This document shows, in pieces, positions 17,976 through 27,693 of a stretch of 64,000 bases of DNA (its first letter is position 1; each line of letters starts with the position of its first letter). The notes beneath the pieces were generated by a model, which saw only the letters and a program-made list of their open reading frames with translations, was not told the DNA's origin and did not search any database. The translations under genes were made by a program, and so were the position numbers. The stretch spans positions 1 to 64,000 of the forward strand of contig CAMDKS010000007.1 of assembly GCA_945900755.1 (NCBI GenBank), in the 5' to 3' direction. This DNA is from Bdellovibrio sp. ZAP7. GTDB taxonomy: Bacteria; Bdellovibrionota_B; Oligoflexia; Oligoflexales; RGVZ01.

Positions 17976-18554
17976 TTAGAGAATTTTTTTCAAGGTATTT
18001 CTATCGGTATGCATAAAAATCTCAGTTTGCCCTTTTACCTTTAACTCGACAACTTCGTCGTATTGAATGGAATGGCTATCAATAATCTTAAGATCTAGGC
18101 TGTAACCAACCGTTTGAAATTCTCGGTCCAAAAAAATATTTGAACAAATTCCATATGTGGGCGACCCAAGTTTTGCCGTCAACTTAATCCGTTTAGCATT
18201 CGCCTCGACGGTCCCCCCCGCCAATATGGTCATCCCGCGTGGGACCATAAAACACCGCATTACTTGTGATTCTTTTGCATCCCACATCCAATAGCCCAAC
18301 TCTTCGTGGAAGGGATCTGGCTCTCCAACTCGCCAAGCCGTGGTGGCATACCGCAATCCAAACAAAATTTGCTCGTGATTATCGACACGGCCTGTAAACT
18401 CGAAACGCATGTGCTCACGAAAGGGCGAATTGGCTACACCTCGCGAGCTGCTTGGGGCGCGGTCGTGGCCCTTTTCCCCAGTCCATTCTCCAAGAAGAGC
18501 GGCAAGAGGGCCTAGTGCCTGAAGGTCTTCAGATGAAATTGAGGGCTTGGCCAT
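17976..18554 (-). CDS. Nitrobindin-like (THAP4/DUF1794) heme-binding domain protein
   Basis: The 192-residue protein begins with a helix and the motif LGEWTGEKGH, matching the GxWxG start of the fatty-acid-binding-protein-like barrel of nitrobindins, and ends with IFMHTDRNTLKKI. Nitrobindins bind ferric heme or other hydrophobic ligands and are proposed to deal with nitric oxide or peroxynitrite. The start at 18554 (MAKPSI) has GGAG eight bases upstream; the longer frame to 18668 adds residues unlike the family. Probably co-transcribed with the HIT gene. Fold assignment is moderately sure; heme binding is untested. Confidence 0.65.
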   Translation of the reverse strand: MAKPSISSEDLQALGPLAALLGEWTGEKGHDRAPSSSRGVANSPFREHMRFEFTGRVDNHEQILFGLRYATTAWRVGEPDPFHEELGYWMWDAKESQVMRCFMVPRGMTILAGGTVEANAKRIKLTAKLGSPTYGICSNIFLDREFQTVGYSLDLKIIDSHSIQYDEVVELKVKGQTEIFMHTDRNTLKKIL

Positions 18555-18675
18555 ACTTTTACTCCAATATGAAATAATATGAAAAAAATAGCTGCACTTT
18601 ACAGAAATAAGCTGGAAAAATTGTATGAGAGACCCACTTTTTATGCAAGCTAAAGGCAACAGAACCATGCGGCTA

Positions 18676-18722
18676 TTATTGCCAACGGAAATGCCTTGTA
18701 GTCCCTGTTGTTATTGCCAACG
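18676..18722. repeat. Direct repeat upstream of mfd
   Basis: The 12-bp word TTATTGCCAACG occurs at 18676-18687 and again at 18711-18722, 35 bp apart, in the region between the divergent nitrobindin-like gene and mfd. It could be a pair of regulator sites or chance. Confidence 0.4.
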
Positions 18723-18774
18723 TCTGCCATCGCCTATAGGATAAGGCTCTCTGCAAAAAGGAGCCGTTCGAACG

Positions 18775-21700
18775 TTGCAAATCTCTAATTTTAACTCACC
18801 GAATACCCCGATTCACATCAATCAATTGATAGATGGAATGCAAAAAAACACGGCTCTACCAAACAAACTGCAAATAATTGGAACGTCCGACGTCTTCACC
18901 CAACTTATTGCCTTATCGGCCACCACTCGATGGTCAAAAGTAATACTGATCCCACCAACTCATAGAGATGTTTCCCCATTGCTTAGTTTGCTAGAGCAAA
19001 ATTCAAAAATGCTAAATGCTGGTGACGTTGCTCCGTCACACCTTCCTCACTTATCGATGTGGGGTTCTGACCGTTTCATAAATCCTAGCCTTAGTCGCCG
19101 CCAGCGCCTCGATGCACTATTTCGCATGAGCCACGATAACAGCAAAAATATAACGGTAACGACGCTTGCAGGGTTGTTTCAATCCACCCTCACCAAAAAG
19201 TTGCTCGGCCATTTCACGATCTCGGTTGCCGTCGAGGACGAAATTGATCAAGACGACCTGATCAAGCAATTCGAAGCGTCTGGATACCATGCCTCGACAG
19301 TCGTAGATGAAGAGGGTTTGTTTAGCGTTCGCGGATCAGTCATCGACATCTTTGCACCAAGTGGTACCTATCCCTTCCGAATCGAATTCATGGGGGACCA
19401 GATTTCGAGCATTAGAACGTTTCAGTTGGATGATCAAAAAAGTCGTGAGTCCCTAGGTTCGATAGAAATCGGACCTGCCAATGAAATTCTTATTCTTGCA
19501 AAAGAGCGGAGTGCTGCTGCTCAACGCCTTCATGAGCACCTCATCGGCCTTGAATCTGTGCCTGCCGCCGATAAAGATGGCTTTCGCGCGGCCTTTTTAG
19601 CCGGTTCGCGGCCAGCGGGATGGGATTTACTGGCGCCAATTCTGAGGGCAGAGAACTCGACAGCCTTTGATTTGTTGCCGAAAGACTGTTGTTTGATTTT
19701 CACAAAAGGCATTGATCAAGCCCTTGGCGCTTACGGCGAACTTTTAGATAATTTCACGGCGGCACACATTAAGGATCTTGCGGCCCGCCGTGTTACCCTC
19801 GATCCGCTTTTACATTTTCACGGGTGTGCCAAAGTTAAAGAGGCACTCTCCTCGGCTCCACAGATCCTTGAATTAGGAAATCCGATTCTCAAATCTGGTT
19901 ATACCCAAATTGCCATAACCGACGAGCAGGGGTTTGAGGGAATTTCTCCAACATTGAGCGGTAGTGCAAGATTTGATGCCTGGTCCCAAGCCATCACTAA
20001 TTTGATTCAAATTGATAGTGGGAAGGTCTGTATTTTGGCCTCCAGCTCAGAGGGGGAGGAAAGGATTGCAAATTTATTCCTTCATAGAGACTTACCTATT
20101 TCACGAAAAAAAGTATCAATTGTAGATTTAGCGACAAGCCCTTCGGATGGAAAAGTTCATGTGCTTGAAGGGCACATCAGCTCGTGGCTATGGGTGAGTC
20201 AAACCAAGACCCTCTTGCTTCCAGAGAGCGTGATTTTTGGCGTTGTCCAAAAAAAGACGAAGTCGTCCAATGCAAAGCTTAAAAACTTTCTAAATTCTTT
20301 TCGCGACCTAAAAGTCGCCGACTTAGTCGTTCATGTAGTTCACGGTGTAGGACGCTACAAAGGAATGACCACTTTAACCGTCGGCGGCATTACCGGAGAT
20401 TTTCTCCACATCGAATATGCTGGTACGGACAAAATCTATTTACCGGTAGACAAACTAAATTTACTACAGCGTTACAGCAGCGGGGGCGAGGGCAGTGGCT
20501 CGGCCTCACTTGACAAGTTGGGGTCTGGGACGTGGGATAAAAAGAAGCAAAAAGTGAAGGAAGCGGTTAAGGAAATGGCCGACAAACTCCTTAAAATTCA
20601 GGCGCAAAGGGCGTTAGCGCACATTCACATTTATGACGAACCTGACGACGACTATTTTAAATTTGAGGCGGAATTTCCTTTTGAGGAAACCGAGGATCAA
20701 CTAAAAGCCATTTCCGACGTGAATGATGATTTGCGATCGTCGCGCGCCATGGACCGGCTAATTTGTGGCGATGTTGGGTTTGGAAAAACGGAAGTCGCGC
20801 TGCGAGCAGCCTATCGCGTGGTGAGTGATAGCTATCAGGTCATGGTGCTAGTTCCGACAACCATTCTTTGCTATCAGCATTACCGAACATTCAGTGACCG
20901 TCTTTCACGGCACGGAATTCGTGTGGCTCAAGTAAATCGGTTTATTTCGACGAAGGAACAAAATCAAACGCTTGCTGACGTTGCCGAAGGTAAAATTGAT
21001 ATCCTGATAGGAACTCACCGGCTACTAAGCCAAGACGTAAGAACCAAGCGTCTAGGCCTCATCATTGTCGATGAAGAGCAAAGGTTTGGGGTTATTCACA
21101 AAGAAAGGCTTAAGGAGTTACGGGCTGGGGCTGATATTTTAACGCTCACCGCCACTCCTATTCCACGCACACTGCACATGTCAATGCTGGGGCTACGCGA
21201 TATTTCGATCATCACCACGCCCCCATCAAACAGACTAAGTGTCAAAACCTACATAGCACAAATGGATGAGGCGTTAATTCGCGAGGCCATTGAGCATGAG
21301 CTAGACCGTGGGGGGCAATTATTTTTTCTTCACAACCGCGTTGAGGATATTGACGCTACGTCCTTGTGGGTGAAGAGCCTCGCACCTAGGGCCAACGTCC
21401 GCTTTGCACACGGTCAGATGAAGGACTCGGCCCTCGAAGATACGATCATTGATTTCATAGAACATAAATTTGATGTTTTGGTATGCACAACGATCATTGA
21501 GTCGGGCATTGATATGCCGAACGTAAATACACTAATTGTAAACCATGCCGATCGATTTGGGCTGGCACAGCTCTACCAGATGCGTGGACGCGTTGGGCGT
21601 TCATCGGTTCAAGCTTATGCCTATTTTCTCACGAAGGATCCTGCGCGCATTTCCGATGACTCGCGTCGCCGCCTTGAAGTTCTTGCGGCACATCAAGAGC

Positions 21701-22356
21701 TCGGAGCCGGGTTTCAGATTGCAAGCCATGACCTAGAGCTCCGCGGAGCAGGAAATCTCCTGGGATCAGAGCAGTCTGGCCATGCCTCAGAGGTTGGCCT
21801 TGAAATGTACACTGATTTGCTCGGCGAGGCGATTGCCGAGCTTCGCGGGCAAACTCCTGAACCAATTAAGGTTGATACCGAAATCAAATTATCGGTGTCC
21901 GCTTTAATTCCTATAACTTATATTAAAGATGAGGGACTACGCCTACAATTCTACAAAACCCTCTTTTCGGTCGAGCGCTCCCTTGATCTGTCTAGTATTG
22001 TTGAGGAAATGCGTGATCGGTTTGGCCCAGCGCCTCAGGAAACCCTACGCCTTTTCTCGATTGCGCGCCTCAAACTCCTATTGTCATGGCTCGGAGCTAG
22101 TCAAATTGCAATGAATCCTAAGGCGGGCTGGTTCGAAATAAGATTTGGCTCCCTAAAAGAGAAACAAATTGATAGGATCGTTAAGGAAGTTCAAAGAAAA
22201 CCCAATATTTATCGGCTATCACCAGATTATAGGCTGTATATTTACTGGGATGACCAAAACGGCTTAGACCCATTGGCGACCGTATCACAAACGCAAATGC
22301 TTAATCATTTGCTTGAGCTTCTCGAACCTGTGGCTGCGGGATTGGAGACTAATTGA
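18775..22356 (+). CDS. mfd: Transcription-repair coupling factor
   Basis: Mfd removes RNA polymerase stalled at DNA lesions and recruits UvrA. The 1193-residue protein has the UvrB-homology part at the N-terminus, the RNA-polymerase-interacting domain with VVHGVGRYKGM, and a RecG-like translocase with Walker A GDVGFGKTEVA, Walker B DEEQRFG and the TATPIPRTL and QMRGRVGRS motifs, then the TRCF C-terminal domain. The likely start is TTG at 18775 with AAGGAG eleven bases upstream; the next in-frame ATG (about 18838) would cost 21 residues. It overlaps the next gene by four bases. Confidence 0.95.
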   Translation: MQISNFNSPNTPIHINQLIDGMQKNTALPNKLQIIGTSDVFTQLIALSATTRWSKVILIPPTHRDVSPLLSLLEQNSKMLNAGDVAPSHLPHLSMWGSDRFINPSLSRRQRLDALFRMSHDNSKNITVTTLAGLFQSTLTKKLLGHFTISVAVEDEIDQDDLIKQFEASGYHASTVVDEEGLFSVRGSVIDIFAPSGTYPFRIEFMGDQISSIRTFQLDDQKSRESLGSIEIGPANEILILAKERSAAAQRLHEHLIGLESVPAADKDGFRAAFLAGSRPAGWDLLAPILRAENSTAFDLLPKDCCLIFTKGIDQALGAYGELLDNFTAAHIKDLAARRVTLDPLLHFHGCAKVKEALSSAPQILELGNPILKSGYTQIAITDEQGFEGISPTLSGSARFDAWSQAITNLIQIDSGKVCILASSSEGEERIANLFLHRDLPISRKKVSIVDLATSPSDGKVHVLEGHISSWLWVSQTKTLLLPESVIFGVVQKKTKSSNAKLKNFLNSFRDLKVADLVVHVVHGVGRYKGMTTLTVGGITGDFLHIEYAGTDKIYLPVDKLNLLQRYSSGGEGSGSASLDKLGSGTWDKKKQKVKEAVKEMADKLLKIQAQRALAHIHIYDEPDDDYFKFEAEFPFEETEDQLKAISDVNDDLRSSRAMDRLICGDVGFGKTEVALRAAYRVVSDSYQVMVLVPTTILCYQHYRTFSDRLSRHGIRVAQVNRFISTKEQNQTLADVAEGKIDILIGTHRLLSQDVRTKRLGLIIVDEEQRFGVIHKERLKELRAGADILTLTATPIPRTLHMSMLGLRDISIITTPPSNRLSVKTYIAQMDEALIREAIEHELDRGGQLFFLHNRVEDIDATSLWVKSLAPRANVRFAHGQMKDSALEDTIIDFIEHKFDVLVCTTIIESGIDMPNVNTLIVNHADRFGLAQLYQMRGRVGRSSVQAYAYFLTKDPARISDDSRRRLEVLAAHQELGAGFQIASHDLELRGAGNLLGSEQSGHASEVGLEMYTDLLGEAIAELRGQTPEPIKVDTEIKLSVSALIPITYIKDEGLRLQFYKTLFSVERSLDLSSIVEEMRDRFGPAPQETLRLFSIARLKLLLSWLGASQIAMNPKAGWFEIRFGSLKEKQIDRIVKEVQRKPNIYRLSPDYRLYIYWDDQNGLDPLATVSQTQMLNHLLELLEPVAAGLETN

Positions 22357-23414
22357 AAATTCCATTTAAGCAAATTGGAGTCATTCTGATATTCCCCTTC
22401 TTAGGGATTTTGGTGTGGAAATTTCTCAGTACTCCGATACCGTCTACTAATTTTGGCTCGCAGATAGAATCGCCAAAAGTGGAGCCTGTTGCCAAGAAAT
22501 CTGCCTTCCAAACAATCATTATTGGCAGCATAGCCATAACACCCGACGATTTTCAATGGGAACAGGATCTCCTGTCTCACTCCCCAGGTCTAGATGCCTA
22601 TGATGAACATGCGAGTGCTGCAGAAAACCAAGCTGTGCCGGCCGAAGGTGCAGGAAGCATTATCGCAACCTCTGAACTTCAAGAACAAATAGTTACAGCA
22701 GTCATCGAACGAAAAATACTTTATCAGTATATTGGATCTCCTGCTCTTTCCTTTGACTTGAGTAATCCTGCGCTCTTTACGAAGTGTCTTGAAACCTTAA
22801 ATGAAACCTTAAATGAAACCACGGCAAGTGGCCGGCCTTATTTCACGTCGGCACAGGATAAAAACCGTTTAAAAGCGAAATTATGCGAACAATCTGTGAT
22901 TGACCAGTATTTAGACCAACAGATTTTAACTCCGCTAAATATTGCTCCAAGTGAAATTGCGTTATACTATCGACTCCACGAAAAAGAATTCAATAAGCCC
23001 ATGCGAATGGTTTTTAGACAAATCGTTTTTGCAAATGAGGCTAAAGCTCTTACTGTGCGCCGTGAGATCAAAAAGTCTAATTTTTCCCAATTAGCGATCC
23101 AACACTCGATCGCACCGGAGGCATCAAAAGGCGGTCTTGTAGGCCCTTTTTCCCGAAACCAACTACCGACCCTTTTTGACAGCGCATACACAATGGAAAT
23201 TGGAGAAATTACCGGGATCATTAAGTCTGACTACGGATTTCATATTATTATGCCTATCGAGCGCATACCCGCACAAATACTGTCACTCACGGCAGCAACG
23301 CCAGTAATTCGCGCAGAGATTCTTCGCACAAAGAGGTTGGCTCTTTACCAAAATTTCCTTCACAAGGCCATGAATGCCATTTCCGTTACCTCACCAAATC
23401 CAGGAGTTTTTTGA
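22353..23414 (+). CDS. Membrane-anchored parvulin-type peptidyl-prolyl isomerase
   Basis: The 353-residue protein has one N-terminal membrane segment (about 7-25) and a C-terminal parvulin domain: RMVFRQIVFANEAKA, ASKGGLVGPFSRNQLP and SDYGFHIIMPIER are typical blocks. The middle looks like a chaperone domain. It should act in the periplasm on newly secreted or outer-membrane proteins. It starts at TTG within the four-base overlap TTGA with mfd, with GGAG upstream, and overlaps the SurA-like gene by one base, so the three are translationally coupled. A 12-bp in-frame repeat sits at 22791-22820. Confidence 0.85.
   Translation: MKIPFKQIGVILIFPFLGILVWKFLSTPIPSTNFGSQIESPKVEPVAKKSAFQTIIIGSIAITPDDFQWEQDLLSHSPGLDAYDEHASAAENQAVPAEGAGSIIATSELQEQIVTAVIERKILYQYIGSPALSFDLSNPALFTKCLETLNETLNETTASGRPYFTSAQDKNRLKAKLCEQSVIDQYLDQQILTPLNIAPSEIALYYRLHEKEFNKPMRMVFRQIVFANEAKALTVRREIKKSNFSQLAIQHSIAPEASKGGLVGPFSRNQLPTLFDSAYTMEIGEITGIIKSDYGFHIIMPIERIPAQILSLTAATPVIRAEILRTKRLALYQNFLHKAMNAISVTSPNPGVF
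22791..22820 (+). repeat. 12-bp tandem repeat inside the PPIase gene
   Basis: GAAACCTTAAAT occurs twice in tandem followed by GAAACC, giving ETLNETLNET in the predicted chaperone region. In-frame, so a candidate for slippage without loss of the gene. Confidence 0.8.
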
Positions 23415-24391
23415 TGCTACGTTTTATCTATGCAACAACAATAATTTGCCTTCTTGCCGCCCCAACAAAAGTCCAGGCTTTAGCTGCCGGTGAAGTTTTA
23501 ATTGACCGAGTACTCGCCATTGTCAATGGCCGTTCAATTTTCTACAGCGATATCCGCCGGAAACTTGAGCCGGGACCACTAGTAGTCGTAAGCGAATATC
23601 CAGCTAACCACGACGCTCCACCTCAAACTAAGGCCTTAAATGACGCCATCAATTTTGAACTGATTCTGGCCGCCGCAAACGATTTGGACATAAATGTTAC
23701 GGATGCGGATCTTGATCTGGAGATAAATCGGTATCTAGAGGAACAAAAAATTTCGAAGGAAAAACTAGCGGATATTCTAAAAACTGAGGGCGAGTCCATC
23801 GAAAATTACCGTCGTGATTTTCGAAATCAATTGGTTTTGCGTCGTTTCCAGCGCCGAATTATTGCACCGTCAGTAAAAGTCACAGACAAGGACGTTGAGA
23901 CTTATTATTTGAGCCAAGCCGGAACATCGGGAGTCGACTTAGTAGAGGTCAAACTCCGTCAGCTATTAATTAAAATCGATCCAACGATGACCAAAGAGTT
24001 TTCCGAAGCTAAGAGGAATCTTGCGAACGACATCTACGCAAAACTCAAGAAAGGTCTAGATTTCTCCGATGCTATCGGCCTCTATAGTGACGACCCAGCT
24101 GCGAAAAGTGCTGACCAAAAGCCATTATCTTTCCGGCTCAAAGACCTTTCCACTGCTATGAGCGCCGCCGTTGGACCCCTTCGTCAAGGTGAATTCACGC
24201 AGCCGATATCAACTCCCAACGGAATGGTGATTTTTCAGCTCCTTGAAAAGAAACTTGGCGAAAATAAAGACTTCGCGAGTAAAAAAGAAAAAATCTCCCA
24301 AGAGCTCCAAATAATTGAACTGGGCAACCAAACAACCAAATGGTTGGCGGAGCAGCATCAGAGAATTACCATCAAACGAATCGACGAATGA
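23414..24391 (+). CDS. SurA-like periplasmic chaperone
   Basis: The 325-residue protein has a signal peptide (cleavage near VQALA), then the SurA N-terminal block DRVLAIVNGRSIFYSDI and a single parvulin domain (LVEVKLRQLLIKID to GMVIFQLLEKK). E. coli SurA has two parvulin domains, so this is a shorter variant. It should guide outer-membrane proteins through the periplasm. The ATG at 23414 shares one base with the stop of the preceding PPIase and has AGGAG seven bases upstream. Last gene of the mfd transcript, convergent with lptG. Confidence 0.85.
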   Translation: MLRFIYATTIICLLAAPTKVQALAAGEVLIDRVLAIVNGRSIFYSDIRRKLEPGPLVVVSEYPANHDAPPQTKALNDAINFELILAAANDLDINVTDADLDLEINRYLEEQKISKEKLADILKTEGESIENYRRDFRNQLVLRRFQRRIIAPSVKVTDKDVETYYLSQAGTSGVDLVEVKLRQLLIKIDPTMTKEFSEAKRNLANDIYAKLKKGLDFSDAIGLYSDDPAAKSADQKPLSFRLKDLSTAMSAAVGPLRQGEFTQPISTPNGMVIFQLLEKKLGENKDFASKKEKISQELQIIELGNQTTKWLAEQHQRITIKRIDE

Positions 24392-24452
24392 TTCGGCGGT
24401 TAATGCCGCTTTCCTGCGAATGATGCCGTTGCTGACAACGCCTCGTTGAAGC

Positions 24453-25541
24453 TTAGTCTTTGCGAGCGCGCCAAGCTTGAAATAAAACGATCCCAAACAC
24501 AAAACAATCGGCGAACCACCCTGCGACAATTGGCGCGACATCTCCTCGCTTTCCGAGGGCCTTGAACGCATTCAATATAAACCAGTAGCTGATGCCCACC
24601 GAGAAGGCCATCAGCACACTTCTCGCACTCTCTGTTGTCCGTTCGGAGCGATAACCAAACTTCAGTCCGATCAGACTCACCACAAACGCTGCTAGTGGAT
24701 AGGCCAGTTTAACTTGAAGGTCAACACGATAGGCGAGGGTATCTGACCCACTTTTCGCCCCTTGTGAGATGACTTCTCGGAGCTCCTTGACGGTCATTTC
24801 TTCTGGTGATCTGAGATCAGTCATCAGCTTTTTCGGATTTAGGCTCAATCGAACAGTCATCGACTTCCTACGCTCAGAAAAATCAATGGTCCCATCTCGC
24901 CCAAAATAAGTGATTAAAATGTCTTGCGCGTCCCAAAGGTCAGCTTCTGGCGAGTACTCTGCCGAGGCGGCATCAATGATTCTTTCTGGCTGAAAACCCG
25001 AGCGGACCTCTACAATATTCAAGCCTTGGAGTTTTTGAGTGGCAACATCATAGTTCCGAAAATTTATGATTAAATTGCCCCGGCGCTGCCACCTGGCACT
25101 GCTAGAGACTTCTGACGCGGCGCGCCCCTCTATTTGGACATCTTGGACTTCATGGAGATGCTTTGCGGTTCGCGGAATCACTTTCTCGTTAAGAAGGTAA
25201 GCCAGACCGCTTAGTACGATGCCTCCAAATGCGAGAGGCAAAGCGATTCTAATTGGACCCATACCGGCCGCGCGCATCGCCGTGATCTCGTTTGTGCGAC
25301 TTAGAAGCACCATGGTTATGACACTTGCAAGAAGGGATGCGATCGGCAGAGCTTGGCTAATGTGCATTGGTAGCTGATAAAAATACATTTTGACAATTAG
25401 ATCAGCCGCAGGCTTATACTGTGCAAAATATTTGGTAGTTTTGTGTATAAAATCGAACAACACGAATAGAAACATGCAAAGAATCAAAGTACCTACGACA
25501 TACTTGATGAAGTCTTTCAATATGTACCAAAATATTTTCAT
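24453..25541 (-). CDS. lptG: LPS export permease LptG
   Basis: Inner-membrane permease of the Lpt bridge that extracts lipopolysaccharide for transport to the surface. The 362-residue YjgP/YjgQ-family protein has three membrane segments at the N-terminus including FVLFDFIHKTTKYF, the coupling-helix region LSRTNEITAMRAAGM, a periplasmic beta-jellyroll part, and three C-terminal membrane segments. LptF and LptB are not next to it, unlike the paired lptFG of many proteobacteria. It overlaps the preceding lipoprotein gene by four bases. Confidence 0.88.
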   Translation of the reverse strand: MKIFWYILKDFIKYVVGTLILCMFLFVLFDFIHKTTKYFAQYKPAADLIVKMYFYQLPMHISQALPIASLLASVITMVLLSRTNEITAMRAAGMGPIRIALPLAFGGIVLSGLAYLLNEKVIPRTAKHLHEVQDVQIEGRAASEVSSSARWQRRGNLIINFRNYDVATQKLQGLNIVEVRSGFQPERIIDAASAEYSPEADLWDAQDILITYFGRDGTIDFSERRKSMTVRLSLNPKKLMTDLRSPEEMTVKELREVISQGAKSGSDTLAYRVDLQVKLAYPLAAFVVSLIGLKFGYRSERTTESARSVLMAFSVGISYWFILNAFKALGKRGDVAPIVAGWFADCFVFGIVLFQAWRARKD

Positions 25542-25996
25542 TTCGTTATTGCGCGTCCCTCGCGTGCAGAACTCGCAAGAATATAGATATGTCCATTCTC
25601 AGCGCTTTTGATGACCCCATGAACCTTAAGGTTACTTCCTACTTTTGGAGGCTTAGAGGCTCCGTATGCATTCGTAAAAGTGGTGTCTACGAGCATTCGC
25701 GCGCTACCATCCGACAACACAAGATACGTTCCTAGGTCTCCTAAAATCTCGACTTTGCCTGAGACTATCACATCATGATTCAGTTGGCCCGCCCCTGCGA
25801 TATGAACTGAGCGAAGATCTTCTTCTGAAACTGAATCAAAAACAAGCTTTCCAAAATGAGAAAACACCCATAAATCAATATTTCCTCGAATAGTCCTCTT
25901 TTGTATCGAGTCGGAATCCGTGCATGAGGAAAGGCTTATAGATAAATTTAGTAAAATTAAAATTGTTATTTTAAATGAATACTTGAAGATGCTCAC
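25538..25996 (-). CDS. Small lipoprotein, possibly OB-fold
   Basis: The 152-residue protein has a lipoprotein signal with lipobox LSSC (cysteine 25). The mature part, with VIVSGKVEILGDLGTYLVLSD and LKVHGVIKS, resembles an OB-fold such as is found in nucleic-acid- or metal-related periplasmic proteins, but I cannot name a family. The GTG start at 25994-25996 has a G-rich stretch upstream. Its end overlaps lptG by four bases (ATGA), so it may help LPS export; that is inference from coupling only. Confidence 0.6.
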   Translation of the reverse strand: MSIFKYSFKITILILLNLSISLSSCTDSDSIQKRTIRGNIDLWVFSHFGKLVFDSVSEEDLRSVHIAGAGQLNHDVIVSGKVEILGDLGTYLVLSDGSARMLVDTTFTNAYGASKPPKVGSNLKVHGVIKSAENGHIYILASSAREGRAITK

Positions 25997-26096
25997 TCTC
26001 AGCCCCCAGTCAATCCTTTGGAATTAATACCTTAGATCAATTTTAGCATCATTTCGCCTGTATGACATGATCTTGCCTGTAAAAATACCCCAACGC

Positions 26097-26134
26097 AAGA
26101 CGGCACCTGAACAAATAAGTTCAGGTGCCGTCTT
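26097..26134 (-). terminator. Hairpin at the end of the ribosomal superoperon
   Basis: AAGACGGCACCTGAAC and its exact complement flank a 6-base loop, a perfect 16-bp stem. It lies 64 bp after the rplQ stop and before the lipoprotein gene on the same strand. On the minus strand no long T-run follows directly (a short TTTTT comes about 15 bases later), so termination or mRNA 3'-end protection are both possible. Confidence 0.75.
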
Positions 26135-26197
26135 GTCGATTGAAACCATTAAGCTTCACCTTTTCACAAAAGTCTCAACTTAAGTCTGATATATTAA

Positions 26198-26587
26198 CTA
26201 CTTTGCAGTTGTGTCTGCGCCTAATTTAGGCTCAAAATCCACAAATTCAATGGTCGCCAAATCAGCGGAATCGCCAACTCGAAACCCACGCTTAAGTATC
26301 CGCGTATAGCCACCAGTACGCTCTTTGAAACGAGGTGCTAGGGCCTCAAACACCTTTTTAACAGCTGCATCATCAAAGAAAAAACTATCCGCCTGACGAC
26401 GAGCGTGCAAATCGCCTCGTTTGCCTAGGGTAATCATCTTCTCAACGAATGAGCGTACTTCTTTTGCTTTTTGAAGAGTCGTATCAATACGCTCATGAAG
26501 AACAAGTGAAGTCGCCATATTGCGAAGCATCGCTTTACGATGCGAAGTTGTGCGGCCTAATTTACGGTATCCATTTAAGTGTCTCAT
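26198..26587 (-). CDS. rplQ: 50S ribosomal protein L17
   Basis: L17 binds 23S rRNA near the exit tunnel of the large subunit. The start [20 protein letters not shown] is nearly invariant, and the protein is 129 residues (E. coli 127). It is the last gene of the alpha operon, 31 bp after rpoA, and is followed by the hairpin at 26097-26134. Confidence 0.97.
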   Translation of the reverse strand: MRHLNGYRKLGRTTSHRKAMLRNMATSLVLHERIDTTLQKAKEVRSFVEKMITLGKRGDLHARRQADSFFFDDAAVKKVFEALAPRFKERTGGYTRILKRGFRVGDSADLATIEFVDFEPKLGADTTAK

Positions 26588-26618
26588 GACATCCCTCGTC
26601 TAATACGATGATAATGTA

Positions 26619-27632
26619 TCAATCGTTATGTTGGCCTTCGCGTCCGCGAAGTGTTGTTGGGTCGAAGCCGTCTATCTTCATGCCCAGCGATAGTCCCATC
26701 TCTGCCAATAGATCTTTGATTTCGTTCAGAGACTTACGTCCGAAGTTTTTAGTCTTCAGCATTTCAGCTTCTGTCCTAGTCACAAGCTCACCAATGAACT
26801 TGATATTAGCATTTTCAAGACAGTTAGCTGCGCGAACACTTAGTTCTAGCGTGCTAACTTCCTTGTAGAGATTGTCGTTAGGCGGGCTGCCTGCAGGAGC
26901 AATACTTGCTGCGCGAGCTGCGTTGTCTTCTTCAACTTCGTCAAAGTTGACGAAAATCGTAAGTTGTTCTTTTAGAATTTTTGCAGCGTATGCTAGAGCA
27001 TCATCTGGTCGTTCTGCACCATTGGTCCAGATTTCAAGAGTCAGCTTATCGTAGTCGGTCATTTGACCAACGCGAGCATTTGAAATGCTATAAGAAACAC
27101 GACGAACTGGTGCAAAAATAGAGTCGATACAAATCATTCCAACCGGCAGATCATCTGAACGGTTCTCATCAGCAGAGACATAGCCTCGGCCGAGACGAAC
27201 AATCATTTCCATGTCTAGCTTGCCGTCAGTATCCAAGTGCGCAATAACTTGATCAGGATTCAGGATTTCTACGTCGCCGCTGGTCTCAATCTGACCCGCG
27301 ATAACTGTGCCCTGTCCACTAACTTTAAGCTTAACGGTCGCATCACCAGAACCACGGTAACGCAAGTTAACTTGCTTAAGGTTCAGAATTAGATCTGTAA
27401 CATCTTCTTTAACGCCGCGAATGGTTGAGAATTCGTGTTCCACGCCAACGATACGAACAGCAACGATTGCAGCGCCATTCAAACTTGAAAGCAAAACTCG
27501 GCGAAGAGAGTTACCTAAAGTTAATGCATAACCGCGCTCAAGCGGCTTTGCTACGAATTTACCATACGTGTCACTACAATCCTCTGTGTCGAGGCTAGTT
27601 GGGGTAATAAGATCTTGCCAATTACGATGCAT
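26619..27632 (-). CDS. rpoA: RNA polymerase alpha subunit
   Basis: Alpha dimer nucleates RNA polymerase assembly; its C-terminal domain contacts UP elements and activators. N-terminal domain motifs include [19 protein letters not shown]. The C-terminal domain has [16 protein letters not shown] and [20 protein letters not shown] place the start at the ATG 27630-27632 (337 residues), with GGGAGAA eight bases upstream; an upstream frame extends 13 residues but bypasses this site. Flanked by rpsD and rplQ as in the classical alpha operon. Confidence 0.97.
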   Translation of the reverse strand: MHRNWQDLITPTSLDTEDCSDTYGKFVAKPLERGYALTLGNSLRRVLLSSLNGAAIVAVRIVGVEHEFSTIRGVKEDVTDLILNLKQVNLRYRGSGDATVKLKVSGQGTVIAGQIETSGDVEILNPDQVIAHLDTDGKLDMEMIVRLGRGYVSADENRSDDLPVGMICIDSIFAPVRRVSYSISNARVGQMTDYDKLTLEIWTNGAERPDDALAYAAKILKEQLTIFVNFDEVEEDNAARAASIAPAGSPPNDNLYKEVSTLELSVRAANCLENANIKFIGELVTRTEAEMLKTKNFGRKSLNEIKDLLAEMGLSLGMKIDGFDPTTLRGREGQHND

Positions 27633-27693
27633 TATTTGTTCTCCCGATAAAAAGGGTCTGGACCAAACCAAGGGTCATACGAACCCTTAGTTC

